A DNA stretch of 64,000 bases from Mesostigma viride (Eukaryota > Streptophyta > Mesostigmatophyceae > Mesostigmatales > Mesostigmataceae). The stretch is from the NCBI GenBank assembly GCA_009746045.1, contig RPFO01000127.1, positions 986,050 to 1,050,049 on the forward strand, written 5' to 3'. The notes beneath the pieces were generated by a model. The model ran no database searches. It saw nothing but the letters and a program-made list of their open reading frames with translations, and was not told where the DNA came from. Both the position numbers and the translations under genes were made by a program. Shown piece by piece: positions 32,341-43,900 of this stretch (the stretch's first letter is position 1; every line of letters begins with the position of its first letter).

Positions 32341-35300
32341 TCTGTCTTCGCACTTGACATGGCCGACGGCGGAGCTCAGATCTTTTGCGTCTTAGCCCAA
32401 AATTCAGTCACACAACGGTCTGAAAGTGCCAAAAAACACCCATCTTACTCCTCCTAGCTGCACTAATATTCGGATGATGGTCAAACTTGGTGGCTGGCTT
32501 CTCCATGGTACCCAGATTTACTGTGCCAAGTCACACCTTGGTTGGCCACTTGGTGCTCACAGAATGGTGACGTCCAAAAGCATAAAAAACGCCGAAATTG
32601 CCAGTTTTATTCATAATTAATTCCACAAACAACACAATTAATGTCGTTTTGACCTGGAAATGGGCAGACACATTAAATATAACATATGCAGCTCAAGTAC
32701 TAAGTTGCACCCGAAATAGAGATGGGATGGCCAGAAATTATGCTGTCAACCGTCACAAATACGGTCATTTGGAGCATTTTATGGATCATTAAATGCACCC
32801 AACAGTGCAAATGAGCTCAGATTAAGCTGGAAGTAAGCAAACACTTTACTTGCAACATCTGCAGGCTGGCTGCAAAGTTGCACCTTGATTGAACACCAAC
32901 TAGTTACATGATTCTGCTGTCACGCGTCACTCTCGCGCAAAATTTGGATATATAATGCACCACAGGTAGCGCAAATGAGTTCAGACAGAGCTGAAATTTT
33001 TAATGCAATTTAAATAGAGCATGCTGAACATGATTGCCAAGTATTACCTCAGTCACACCACAGATGACGATGTGTCACAGTGACACGTGACAGCAGCCAA
33101 CATCATATAATATTTCCTTACAAGTTCACACCCCATAACAGTACGAGCTGAGGTAAGGTTGAACTCCAACTTGGTTATCTCCACCCATACATGTGGCATG
33201 CACTTCATCATGGAAATACATGAACAGTTGTCTCTTTGATACATCAATAGTATTAACTACCAACATTCCAATGGTGGGGCGTGTTGAGAGAGAGCAACTA
33301 GTTGGCAAGTCAAATAGTGGTTCGAAGCAAACATGGCTGCACACTACATTTGCTTGCAGTTGCTATCTAACATCTCTAGCACATTAACTAGCCAGCTAGC
33401 TCGCATGCCAAACAATCTTCTAAAGGTGCATGGGCATTTTTTTATGTGTTGTTCATCGTGCACCCTGGACTACCAATCCTAGTGAAGCATGGGCTATGCA
33501 CGGCAGATGGAGGATGTGGCCATGGGCATGCCATGAGCAGATGCCAGCGAAGGTGCTGGCAGCAGGCAGGTCAGGCAGCAGTAGTGGGATCTAGTGATGC
33601 AGAAGAGAGTGGCACATGTGGTAGAAAGTAATGCAGATGGCAGTAGTATGGCCAGTGGCACGAGGCAGCGATCATGAAGGCTATCGTTATGCAGATAGAC
33701 GTTATGGTCTAGCCTTGAGGTTATGTTGCTACTGCTGCATGATGGAAGGGAAATTTATGTGGCAGGTGGCACGGTACAGCCAACAGTGGTGTAGTGTGCA
33801 AACCAACTCATTGGGGTGGGCTTGTGGTGAAAGCTCTCCATTCAGATTTCCGTGGCAACACACCAGGTCATGATATTCTGTGGTGCTGGCAAGTGGTAGT
33901 GACAGATTGATCATGCCAGTGATTGATAGCAATGGTGAGCAGTAGGGTGCCTTCTTTGATACTACTGGCATTATCTGTTGTGCCAGGTGCCAGCTATGTC
34001 AGCTGCCGATGCTGCTAAATGTGGCCCCAGTTTCTGGTGCTACGATAGAAGAGATGAAGAGGGCCGGCAGGAACTTGTGGCTGCAATCACGATCAAGGCT
34101 GCGATGGGCGAAGTCAATATGGCAGATTGTGGCAGCAATGGTGCAGGGCCTGGCGTTATCGTTAATGGCAGATTCCATACTGAGTTGTAGGGACACTGCC
34201 AGCAGTTACACCAACAGGCGAGACTCATGGTGGTGGACGTTGCTCCTGGTGGGAGTCTATAATATCTGTCACATGGGTATGCGCACACGATGCACCTGGT
34301 GGTCCTCCATGCTAACGACAGGAATGTTGGTATTGCTATGCAATCGTGGCACTGCTAACAACGGCGTAACAGTGGTAGGTGTGTTGGGGTGGTGGGGAGT
34401 GATGTGGCAGTGGTGTGGCAGCAAGCACTTTGGTAATCGTTATTGTGATGTTGTTGTGAGCCCGTAGAAGGTGTCCTGGTGAGATTCATGCCTCTTACGC
34501 AATGCTGTAAGCCCATTGTGCACTCTGTTGTGCCCGCAACAATATTCATCATCATAGGCAGCAACCATATCAAAGACAAATCAGCCCCCTTCCATGTATA
34601 GTACTTAATTCTCAGCCTGCTTCAACATATCTGAATGTAACAAGGGCAATGAATCCTGGGTTTCCCAAGGCAGCAACAACATCTGCGCACTTCACATACC
34701 TGGGCTCCCCCCTGGTTTCTTCGTGCCTCCCAGCCCCAGATCAGAACACGCCGCCCATCATTGATAAACATGGTGCATTATAATCTGGCCAAGGAAAGAG
34801 GTTGAAATACTTACCAACAGGTCCGCTAAAGTGGAGCCCCAGCAGCGTGTTGTATGGCCTGTGAAAGCTGGATAAGCTCCAGGGTTGCACATCAACACAC
34901 CTATATGTGCTGACTGTTGAATACAGGACATGTACCTTCTGTTTGTTGCCTTCAGGCTCAGCTTTCCTACGCCATGAATTACACTTGGAAGAATGAACAG
35001 GCGCACATCACGCTGTTTGGGGAGGCTGGCCATGGCTTACGTCTCCCTCTCGAGCAGCGATGCTTGACGAGGCGTCCGGCGTAACATGAACGAGGCGCTT
35101 TCACGAGCCTCGGGGAAAGAGACAGGCAGAAAATCTGGAAGGGGAACGGGGCTGGCTTCACCCTACCTTGGATCCGGATGCCGAAAAAGCAGGTTCCACT
35201 GTACAGCGTCGACTCAACCAGCGCAATGCGTATTCATGCTTCATTTCGCAACGATCGCAGGCGATATTCAGTGATGAGCGCAGGTCTACACTACAGAGCC

Positions 35301-36022
35301 AGCAAAAAATCAGGCTGGGCTTCGCTCTAGAAGTTGTTGAAGCGCCCTGCGCAAATGGGATGACAAAAATGAAAGAAACGAGGGAGTGGCATATTTTTAC
35401 GTGCGTTGCCATGATCAGCCCCGCACGCACCCTCCCGGCAGTTCCAACTGCTGCGGCAACGAGGCATTTACAATGGCAGTCGTTTTAACAAAAAGTTTTT
35501 CGGTCAAAATTTTTTGAATTAGTCATAGAACCGTGCGAGCGGCTTACCTTGAACTACACTGTCGCCGTGTTCGATAAGTTTCCGGTGTGACTTTTTGGGG
35601 GTCCACTGCAAAATGCAGCGGACCTGACCCGACCTCGCGAAAATGCCCGCCCTTTTTCTGTTTTCCTGAAAAAATGGACCGATTTCTTTAGGATAAAAAA
35701 ATATCTACGTGAAGTAGATGAGTTATGAAGGCTCAAAATCAATTCGCTGTCCGTAATGTGTTCTCAGGACGGTCGCTAGGATTTTCACGGCCGCCATGGG
35801 TGCTGCGTGACTTTTTGCCTCGTCGTCACCTTCCCGCCTACCAGATTTTCGGGATCTCGCGCCAATTTGGTGACGGAGTAAGATGGTCGTTTTTGGCGGG
35901 GCTCGGACCGTTGTGCAGATCACTTGCATTCGATGCGCCTTTTTAAGACGCACTTGCTAGTATAATCGGTAACGACTGAAACGCAGCTAGCGGATGAAGT
36001 AACTACGCACCTTCAGGACTTG
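32341..36022. other. Long stretch with no recognised gene
   Basis: AT-rich to 33400, then G/T-rich with many GGCAG/TGGTG words (33450-34450), then mixed. Only short frames occur. Around 32805 and 32965 two diverged copies of a GCAAATGAG(C/T)TCAGA word suggest an old duplication. An imperfect palindrome lies at 35600-35624. It may be decayed transposon or island DNA. Confidence 0.6.
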
Positions 36023-36048
36023 TCATAGCTGCTTGTAAGCAGCTATGA
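36023..36048. other. Perfect 26-bp inverted repeat over a gag-LINE start codon
   Basis: TCATAGCTGCTT, centre GT, AAGCAGCTATGA. The right arm contains the ATG at 36045 that opens the gag-like frame MTTPKAKRGLEKELSG. Confidence 0.85.
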
Positions 36049-37876
36049 CGACTCCAAAAGCAAAACGAGGTTTGGAAAAGGAGCTTTCCGGCTCCCAGTC
36101 CAACCCACTCGCCATCGTCCTTGCCCAGCCATCTGGGCCCGCAAACCCCTCGCCAGCAAACCCATCGCCAAGCGCCTCGCCAGATCGAGCCCAAGAAACT
36201 CTGCTACGACACATGCAACGTTGGCGACAGTACCTAGATTACGCATGCAGTTTACGTTCAGCGGCTGGCTGCGACTGCATGACCGACGCACACTGCGCCG
36301 AGATATCAGTGCCAGTACTAACTGGAACACAAGCTCTGTGGGCCCGAGGGGCCCATCCCCGCCGGCCGACAACGTGGATGAGCTAGTAGTTCCTCGCCCA
36401 GCCAGCATTCAACCATCGCCTCGCCATCCTCTTCAGCTTCTTCAAGCTAACTGAACGCGACCTCGTCGCTAGGCTCCGCAACCCAGCCCGGCCTGCGCAG
36501 CAGGCAGCCACACCGGCAGCCCTCCCTCTGCAAGGATGACATCCGAGCATTGCTGGAGGAGCACGTGACCTGGCCGCTGGCCGAGAAGATGACACAGTTG
36601 ATGACCGCAGCGCTCAACGTACTGTGGAGGCCAAGGCCTCCGATACGGAAACCAAGCTATAGGTTGCACACAAGCTAAGTTCAACCTCGATCAGCTCACG
36701 GCACTGCAGACCGCGGCGCAGGCCTCTGATGCACATGCCGCCCTCCGGCTCTCCCGCCTCAACCATGCAGTGTCCAGGTGGATCGGCAAGTGCGGCGTGC
36801 TCATGAAGAGCTTGAAGCCATCACCGCCCACACCGAGGCCCTGGCCACACAGGTCCCAAGGATAGCGGAGCAGACGGCCGGCCACCATTGCATCCCAGCC
36901 ACCCCGCCTTCCCGAGGGGTATGCTCCTGTTTTCTCACCACGGGCCCCGCGGCGCCCGTTGCTAGCCAGGGTAGAAGTCCGCAGGTGGAGGTTATTATTG
37001 GTCCTGAGGATAGCCACTATACACTACCGCCTCGTCTGCCATTACAGTAGAGGACAGCTCGGATGAGGATTATATCCCCATCTATAGTGCTTAACGGTAA
37101 CTTGGGGGAGGATGCAGACGATATTTGTTTAAACTTTTGTGCAATTATTTTTCTAATGAGATTAGCATAGTACTCCGTGGCATGCCTTTGCGCATGACAC
37201 GCAAGTACTTACTTACTTAATTAAACTTATCCCAGCTGCACCCCGGCAGGATATGCTGGCGACCTCCCGCCGCGCTCTCCTATGCGAACCATGCTGCTGC
37301 GGTCAGCGACCGCCTCAGTCAACCACTGACGCCATCGCCACTCGAAACTCCAGGAGCTGGAGGACCAGTCCGCCAGGCCGAACAACGGGAGGCCACCGAC
37401 CGCGCTCGCCGCGAGTGCCGAGTGGTGCTGCGTCGTTTCCCCTGGGCACCAGTCTGAAGCCAGGTGAGACCTTAACCACCCTTGCCGATGAGCTCAAGGA
37501 CCAGCCGGCTTCATGGGCCTGGTAGGTGACTCAGGTAGAACTGCGCGGGTGCCACCGCCTTCGATCCCCACTCACTGGACAAGGCGGCTCCCCTGCACCA
37601 TGCAGTCCGTTGCTGAACACCTTCCCCTCCCCTGAGAACAAGCGGCGGTTCCTTTCTCGTCGCAAGAGGTTGCACGACCTCACCTGGACGCTGGACGACG
37701 ACCTGACCCCCACTCAGCAGCAGCAGCAGCGACGCGACCTGCATGGCCTACTAAATACCTCTGCCACTGCCGGCCGCCACATGCAGGACCCCCAGAAGCC
37801 CAAGGTGTACTGGGGGGGCGGGTACCTGATAATTGATCAACCACAAGATGTGGACGCCCGGCCCCCTGCGGGCTAG
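36045..37876 (+). pseudogene. LINE ORF1/gag-like protein, copy 1 (frameshifted, with nested delta LINE)
   Basis: Frames from MTTPKAKRG onward match the ORF1-like copies at 49540 and 54005: the KDDI..LLEEHV and STV.SKASDTETK coiled region, QVDRQVRRAHEE, then (after the insertion at 36907-37228) ATRNSRSWR, RRECRVVLRRF and FLSRRKRLHDLTWTLDDDLT. It ends with KPKVYWGGGYLIID. The C-terminal pattern (long R/K.L......LDdDLTp.Qq..R......K..yWrG..l.id) is like gag-type nucleic-acid-binding proteins of algal LINEs; it would package element RNA. There are several frameshifts. Its 3' UTR follows directly, is split by the LTR element and resumes at 45971-46130. No ORF2 is present. Confidence 0.7.
36907..37228 (+). 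mobile_element. Delta LINE nested in gag-LINE copy 1, with TSD
   Basis: Flanked by ATCCCAGCCACCCCG (36892-36906) and ATCCCAGCTGCACCCCG (37229-37245), a target duplication now differing by a short indel. The insert carries the FSPRAP-type C-terminus and RSPQVEVI, then DSSDEDYIPI (with a frame change), the UTR, the TTGCG/CGCAA hairpin and a CTTACTTACTTAATT tail. Confidence 0.8.
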
Positions 37877-38139
37877 AATAGCCCTACTAGCTTGTAATCA
37901 TTGGTAGTCACTGCAGCAATGGCAGCCATGCCTAAGTAATTTTCTGATCCAGGCAGCCATGCCTATGTAATGTTTGCATAGCCGTGCCATGCACCATACG
38001 TACCTAGTCACGTGCATGCACCACTAACACACGGTACACAACCATGCAGCCAAAGCCTTAGCTTTAAATAGCCCTTGTACAGCCATGCTACATCATCATG
38101 GCCGCTATGATCAGATTACTTGCGCCCCACGCTCCTTGT

Positions 38140-38756
38140 AGTTAACGTAAAGGATTTACGTTAGATGGATAGAGATTGTTACGCTCTTTCCAACGGCACC
38201 TTGAACGCCTCATTTGGTTAAGGAACGTAAAAGTTATGACGTTTCCTAGGCTGTGCCGACAGTACCCGGCGCGCCACTGTGGGCGCGTACGGACACAGGA
38301 TGTACAAGTGTCACTTTGATAGTCCGCAGGACGTTGACAGGACTTGTACAGGACTTGATGGTCAATTGATAGGTAGGCGCACTGTAGCGCGCCAGGACCT
38401 ATGAGACAATTGATGCTGACTAGTGTACGGATAGGTCCACAGGACTAGCCGTATGGACAATTGATAGATCTGCGCGCCAAAGGCGTGCCAGAGTCTGTGT
38501 AATCAATTGATTGACAGTTCAGCTGTGACAGTGCAGCTGAATACTTGGACGCGTCCCTAGTAAGCTATATGAGTGACTTGGTCACACCGGGACGCTAGTT
38601 CTTGCGTGCACGTTCTCTTGGCACTGCGACCCTGTCGTCTGTGCTGCGTGCAGTCTTGGAAGTGACGTGACTTACGTCTGTGTTTCCTGATTGTTAATAA
38701 AGGCAACTTCCTGCAAGAACCATGGCGGAATTCGTGGCATTCTTACCCTCACAACT
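38140..38756 (+). repeat. 5' LTR
   Basis: Starts with a 9-bp-arm palindrome (TAACGTAAA, GGA, TTTACGTTA). It contains four CAATTGAT words at 38362, 38407, 38458 and 38504 (45-51 bp apart), and an AATAAA at 38695 that could serve 3' processing in the other LTR. Confidence 0.93.
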
Positions 38757-38780
38757 CGTATTACACGCTCTGTCAAAAAG

Positions 38781-39491
38781 ATGCCAAATTCGGAAGAATT
38801 TCGGATTCCGGACGATGAGGAAATAGCCGCTCCGCCGGCTGGTTCTTCGTCAAGACCAACTGTGCCGTCGTGGCAACAATTGCTCGACGAAGTTACAGTT
38901 TCGCTCGACGAGCTTCATCGTCAGCAGCGTGCAGCTCACGCATTGCTCGGGGATAACCCCGAGGACCCCGATTTGCCAGCACTGGTGCCGGCAATCCGCA
39001 ACCTGTTGGACCAGATTCGAAACATTTTATCGACATTTACGGTCCAGGTGCGGGGAGGTTTGCGGTCGGTGACCGAAGTCACGACTGCCATTGAGGAGTT
39101 GGACAACGTCCTCTCTTCACTCACCGGTTACCAGAGAAACCTGCAAAACTGGGCATCGCTTCGCACGGGGGGCGCGCCGGCGGTGTCAACAAATTTGTTT
39201 CAGGATCTCGCGCTGTTATCGCTGCTCACTCGCGGCGTACGCAGTCGCGAGCGCCAGGTTTTAATTAACCTGGTGGCATTTCTCGCCTCTGTGCGAGAGT
39301 GGATTCCCGCGGGGTGGGAATTATTGACGATCTTTACACATCCTCTGCGCCTCGTCGCGCGTCGGCGCGTCGCAACTTACGCGGCGGGGAGCACGCCGGT
39401 TTTAATTCATACCGGTGCAGGTCCGGAGCTGGATATGGAGGATCGTGAGTTCGTATACACGTACTGCGACTTCAGGGGCCTTGACTACTAG
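38781..39491 (+). CDS. Extra retrotransposon ORF upstream of gag, unknown function
   Basis: 236 codons from ATG 38781 (the frame is open further up into the LTR). The N-terminus is acidic and Pro-rich (MPNSEEFRIPDDEEIAAPP). Helical, coiled-coil-like segments follow (QQLLDEVTVSLDELHRQQRA, LLDQIRNILSTF, AIEELDNVLSSL). Then come a hydrophobic stretch (LINLVAFLASVREWIPAGW) and a basic LRLVARRRVA. I recognise no family. The position before gag is unusual for copia elements. It could be the N-terminal part of gag joined by splicing (an acceptor-like TTTTCTTCTGCAG follows at about 39501), an accessory protein, or captured host sequence. Confidence 0.6.
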   Translation: MPNSEEFRIPDDEEIAAPPAGSSSRPTVPSWQQLLDEVTVSLDELHRQQRAAHALLGDNPEDPDLPALVPAIRNLLDQIRNILSTFTVQVRGGLRSVTEVTTAIEELDNVLSSLTGYQRNLQNWASLRTGGAPAVSTNLFQDLALLSLLTRGVRSRERQVLINLVAFLASVREWIPAGWELLTIFTHPLRLVARRRVATYAAGSTPVLIHTGAGPELDMEDREFVYTYCDFRGLDY

Positions 39492-39658
39492 TCGGCCTAA
39501 TTTTCTTCTGCAGTACTTGTCGACATTTTTTTGTCGAATTTCGGCGGCAATTCGCGGGGCGGCAGCGACACCGGCGCAGGCGGCAGAGGCGACACAAAAA
39601 TTTTGTACATATTTTCTGCTGCTTGTTAAGGTGTTCTTTGAATAGCTGGTAGTGCAGG

Positions 39659-40141
39659 ATGGCTGAGGGACGCCGTAGCAAGGGTCCAGCCAGTGGGAAT
39701 AATAATGGGGGTGCTGGTAGTGGAACCGCTCACGTAGATGACGTGGGGCTTACCGGAGAGATTACCAACCTTCCTCACAATAATAATAATGCACAAGCTA
39801 TTCATGGCTTTGATCTTACCACACAGGGTCTTTTAATTGTCAATCAGTTGCAGCCTGTAACCTCAGACTCCAAGCCTAAGCAGGCTGAAGAGTTTGTGGA
39901 GGGATTGGAAGGGTTCCCTAGCTTGTACGGTGGTACAAATTACTATCAAATCTGGATAGGCAGTAGCACTTTTGGCAAGTGTACTGACCAGATTAAGGAC
40001 CTAACCAGGGAGTGCAAAAAGGCCAATAAGGCCTGGGCACTGTACGTGGCTGAGCTGAAGGAGCTGCTGGAGGATCAGAGGAAGAAGTGGGGATCCATTG
40101 GCAGGACAAGTACCAAGGGTGGGAGGTCAAGGGGGACCTGA
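39659..40141 (+). CDS. Gag, N-terminal frame
   Basis: 160 codons: a Gly/Asn-rich start, then KPKQAEEFVEGLEGFPSLYG and ELKELLEDQRKKW, capsid-like helical sequence. It overlaps the next frame by 55 nt; reading must shift by -1 near 40085-40090 to continue into WQDKYQGWEVKGDLIQNF. Confidence 0.75.
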   Translation: MAEGRRSKGPASGNNNGGAGSGTAHVDDVGLTGEITNLPHNNNNAQAIHGFDLTTQGLLIVNQLQPVTSDSKPKQAEEFVEGLEGFPSLYGGTNYYQIWIGSSTFGKCTDQIKDLTRECKKANKAWALYVAELKELLEDQRKKWGSIGRTSTKGGRSRGT

Positions 40142-40773
40142 TCCAGAACTTTCTCAACTATTGTAAGATGGTTGAGGAGGGCAGGGCTCACGGCTTTAAT
40201 GTCGCTGATAACATAGCCCTAACCAACTGGCTCAAGGTTTCTGGGCTGGATAAGGCGACACGTGGCTCCTTAAAAGTCATGTGTGCCCCACACTCTACCC
40301 TGAAGGCCTACAAGGTCATCATTAAACAAGCTCTCGAGGCAGAGGAGCTGTTTGAGGGTGGAGTGCCAGCAGTGAAGGCTACCCAGGCAGGCGGGCGTAC
40401 CCAGGGTGGCTCCAAGACGTCTGAGGCTGACCGAAGCCAAGGAGGGCGTAGGGGCAACCATCACAAGCGCAAGGGAGATCATTCACCTGATTCTGACAGG
40501 AGGTCACACTCCAAGTCGGTGTTCAGGCGGGTGGGTGGTCAGCCCAAGCAGGGCAACGCGTCTGACAATGGGGGCAGTGGCCAGGGCAAGTCCAAGATAC
40601 AATGCTACCTGTGCAAGGGGTGGGGGCACATCAAGAAGGAGTGTCCCAGCTTCAAGAAGTCCCAGGGCCAGGGCAGCAACAAGAATAACAACAACAACAA
40701 GAAGAACAACAACAAGTCCCAGGCAGGCCAGCCTTCAAAGGGCAGTCAGCAAGAAGACAACAAGGAGCAGTGA
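40087..40773 (+). CDS. Gag, C-terminal frame with CCHC zinc knuckle
   Basis: 228 codons in the -1 frame: capsid-like helices (NFLNYCKMVEEGRAHGF, LKVSGLDKATRGSLKVMCAP), then a basic Gly/Arg/Ser linker, one zinc knuckle CYLCKGWGHIKKEC (C-X2-C-X4-H-X4-C) and a Lys/Asn tail. It binds element RNA in the capsid. It has no strong ATG context of its own, so it is likely reached by frameshifting or a sequence change from the upstream frame. Confidence 0.8.
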   Translation: MGIHWQDKYQGWEVKGDLIQNFLNYCKMVEEGRAHGFNVADNIALTNWLKVSGLDKATRGSLKVMCAPHSTLKAYKVIIKQALEAEELFEGGVPAVKATQAGGRTQGGSKTSEADRSQGGRRGNHHKRKGDHSPDSDRRSHSKSVFRRVGGQPKQGNASDNGGSGQGKSKIQCYLCKGWGHIKKECPSFKKSQGQGSNKNNNNNKKNNNKSQAGQPSKGSQQEDNKEQ

Positions 40774-40914
40774 CTGTCTGAGGCAACCCCTACACACCTT
40801 AATTCACCCAAGGGGGAGGCCAGGTGCTCCAATGCAGATTTTATATCTGGGCAACAAGAGGGTGATCTCCAGGTTCAGTGTGGCCCCAGGTCACCTGGAG
40901 AGGTACAGGTTCCT

Positions 40915-43900
40915 ATGAAGACGTCCTTGACAGCTGATGCAGCTGTAAGTATGTCTGACCCTATGCATCCTCGTGCTGGGCACGAGGGTGGACCTCTCAT
41001 TTTGAGAGAAACCAATGTACAACCACAGAGGGGTGTGAAGGCCTCTGGTGGTATGCATGTGGTCCCTGCTGGCGGTCCAGGTGTTGGGCATGAGCAGGGT
41101 GACTCAGGCTCTGAGTCAGAACAGGATGGAAGTCAGCATGGTGATGCTGGACAACCTGACAGCACAGTCCTGACTGTGCCAGGGACTGCTTCCTCTGTGT
41201 ACCAGGAGTTGGGTGCCCGAATCCACAACATGTTTGGGCATGCCACTTCTCTGTCAAACAACTTTGCCTTCCGTATGGGCAGGGCACCCCTTCTTAAGGC
41301 GTGTCAGCAAGCTGCCTCACGGTGTAAGTGCCAGTTGTCCTCCAACAAGCCCAGGAAATCACATGCCAAAGCTCTACCTCAGAGCATTGGTGATCTGCAG
41401 TGTGATATCCAACACATCAGGGGCATGCAACTGTTGGTGTGCGTGGACAGGTACACGAAATACAAGGTGCTGGAGCATTTACCTTCTATGAAGAACAGGT
41501 ACTTGCTGGCTGCCCTGCAGAATGTAAGAGCCAAGTTTCCTACCACAAGGATCCAGGTGGACATGCAGTTTCAGCATCTCAAGGGTGATCCTACCCTTCC
41601 TGAGTTGCTGGTTACACCTAGGGAGGCTCATGGGCAGCAGGGTGCTATCGAGAGGGCAATCCAGGAGGTCAAGAAATTGATCATCTCTGAAGACTGGGTA
41701 CCCTTGTCTGCACCTGCACTTGTCAGGAGTGCATGGCTGAGGAACGTGGAGCAGCAGCTGAACAGCAGGGTTAACTTCTACTATGATGGAGTTGCTGTCA
41801 GCCCAATGGGTCTATATCATGGCCTGTGCCCACCACATGTGCTGGAGGGCTGGAAACATGCTGCACATGTCACCTTTGCCAAGCTGAGGGAGAAGGACCG
41901 GGGTTGGAAGATGCTGGAGCCACAAGTGGGTCAGAAGGTCCTAGCTTGGAAGGAACCTAGCCTTTATGGCAAACGTGGTAGCTGGAGTCCTGGGGTGGTT
42001 ACCCAGGTTGATGAAGCTAGCCACGCATGCTTGGTCAGCATGGAGGACGAACCAAAGCATGTACACCGGCTGAGTTGGTCATATGTCAAGCCTAACCTGA
42101 TGAATGAGGGCAGTCAGGCACAAGGCTCACAGGATCTGCAGGATTTTCAGGTCCCAGGTGACATCACTGACGCAACGACCACATCTGTTGCAGGGGAATC
42201 TGTCAGCCCTGGCCAGGTTGCAGAGGTACTTGTTGAACAGGCTGCAAGGTCAACAGCTGGGGAGTCAACTGTCAAGCCCAAGGCACTAACCAAGCCCAGG
42301 GGGACAAGTTTGGCTGGATTGATTGGGGCTCTACAAAGGGCCAAGAAGCAGCCCAAGGTAGCCAAGCTCAGGTGGCATGGCAATCTGGGGCTGGACACTG
42401 CCTTAGAGGTAGACACTAATTCTCAGGTCTCCATTATTGGGACCAGGGCTGCAGCAGGGTACAGCATGTCTGAACCCAGCTATCAGTTTGTGTCTGACTT
42501 CAGTGGCGGGGTACACGTGAAGGTACTGGGTGAGGTATTCATTCCTATCCTTGGACAGGACACTGCTTTTTGTGTCTTGGAGGGCTATCAAGGACCTGCT
42601 CTTCTGGGGCAGAATTTCCTATGCCAGGATGGGGTAGTGATCACGTCCTCTCTCCTGACTAAGGAAGGGGCTGGTCAGGTCCCACTGATTAATTTCAGGA
42701 CCACTCACCTATCACGTGCAGTAACCAGGACGGTTAAGCGTGTGCAAGTGTGCCAGGGGCAGGAGCCCTTGGTTGATGACCTCATACTGCCAGCTGCTAG
42801 TCATCCAAGCAGTTTGGGCATTGGTCCTCACTCACTTGCTGGACACAGCCCTATCAACTACCAAGGCCTGGTGAAGCTCATGTCCTCTCCCATTATGTGT
42901 CCCCAGGTCACACTGGGTCTGATTAAATCTGGGGAGGACTGGATCTCCAAGAAATGCGTGGAACCTGTCAATGACCTGCCTCCTGCACGACGTCTACTCA
43001 AGCTCAAGTTTGTCATCAAGATGAAGGAGGTGGACGGGGTCAAGGTACCACATGTCAGGCCAGTGCTGAATGAGTTCAAGGGTACTGGTGAGTGCACTGC
43101 TGAGGAGTTGTATACCCCTGGCATGCTGCATGATACTTGGAGGCTGCTGCTGTGTGTCTTTCTAGGCCTTCTCAACAAGGGCTTGGACTATGGCTCAGTG
43201 GTGATAGACTTCAAGAGGGCATTTCTGGAGGGTGATGCAGATGTGGCACAGGAAAAGTGGGAGGGCAAGACGCCTTTCTATGTTAGGGTGCCTGCTGTAT
43301 GGAAAAGGGACATCCACACGGAGTTCCTTAAAATCCTCAAGGGCCTGGAGGGCCTGAGGTCAAGTCCAATAATCTGGAGGGAGACTCTCAACCGTTTCCT
43401 GAAGGAGCATTGCAACTTGAAGGTCTCTCCTGTAGACCCCTGTCTGTTTCTGGGGCAATGGGAAGGCCTGCCAGTGTATGCTTCGCTGCACGGGGATGAC
43501 CTACATCTGATAGCTCCCACGTCGTGGCTTAAGGAGCTGATCTCCATCATTAAGTCCAAGTTTCCTCTGGGTAGGGAGCAATGGCAGGTGGAGAATGAGC
43601 CTCTGCTGTTTGTGGGCATGGAGGCCACACTGGTGAAGAAGGGAGGGGAGTGGCGTATGCTGCTGGTGGGGGGCAATGACTATCAAGAGACCCTCATTAG
43701 CAAGCTTCCTCCAACCATCACACAGGCACTGTGTCCCATGGTGAGGGGCATGGTTGCTTGGGTGGCAGGCATTTCCAGGCCAGACCTTATGGTCATAGCC
43801 AGGTTGCCTGATGACATGCTGGTGGAGCTAGGGTCTGCCAAGGTGGCTGATCAGGTCAGGGCTTCATCTGGCATTCTGTTGTCTGCAGTGGATTTATCAC

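Noticed and set aside
33990-34470. Short overlapping frames in the G/T-rich stretch as a gene
   Set aside because: Several frames on both strands are equally open; none shows motif or repeat structure suggesting coding.
40406-40918. 170-codon frame overlapping the gag C-terminus
   Set aside because: Out-of-frame shadow of gag; it contains none of the zinc-knuckle or capsid-like motifs.
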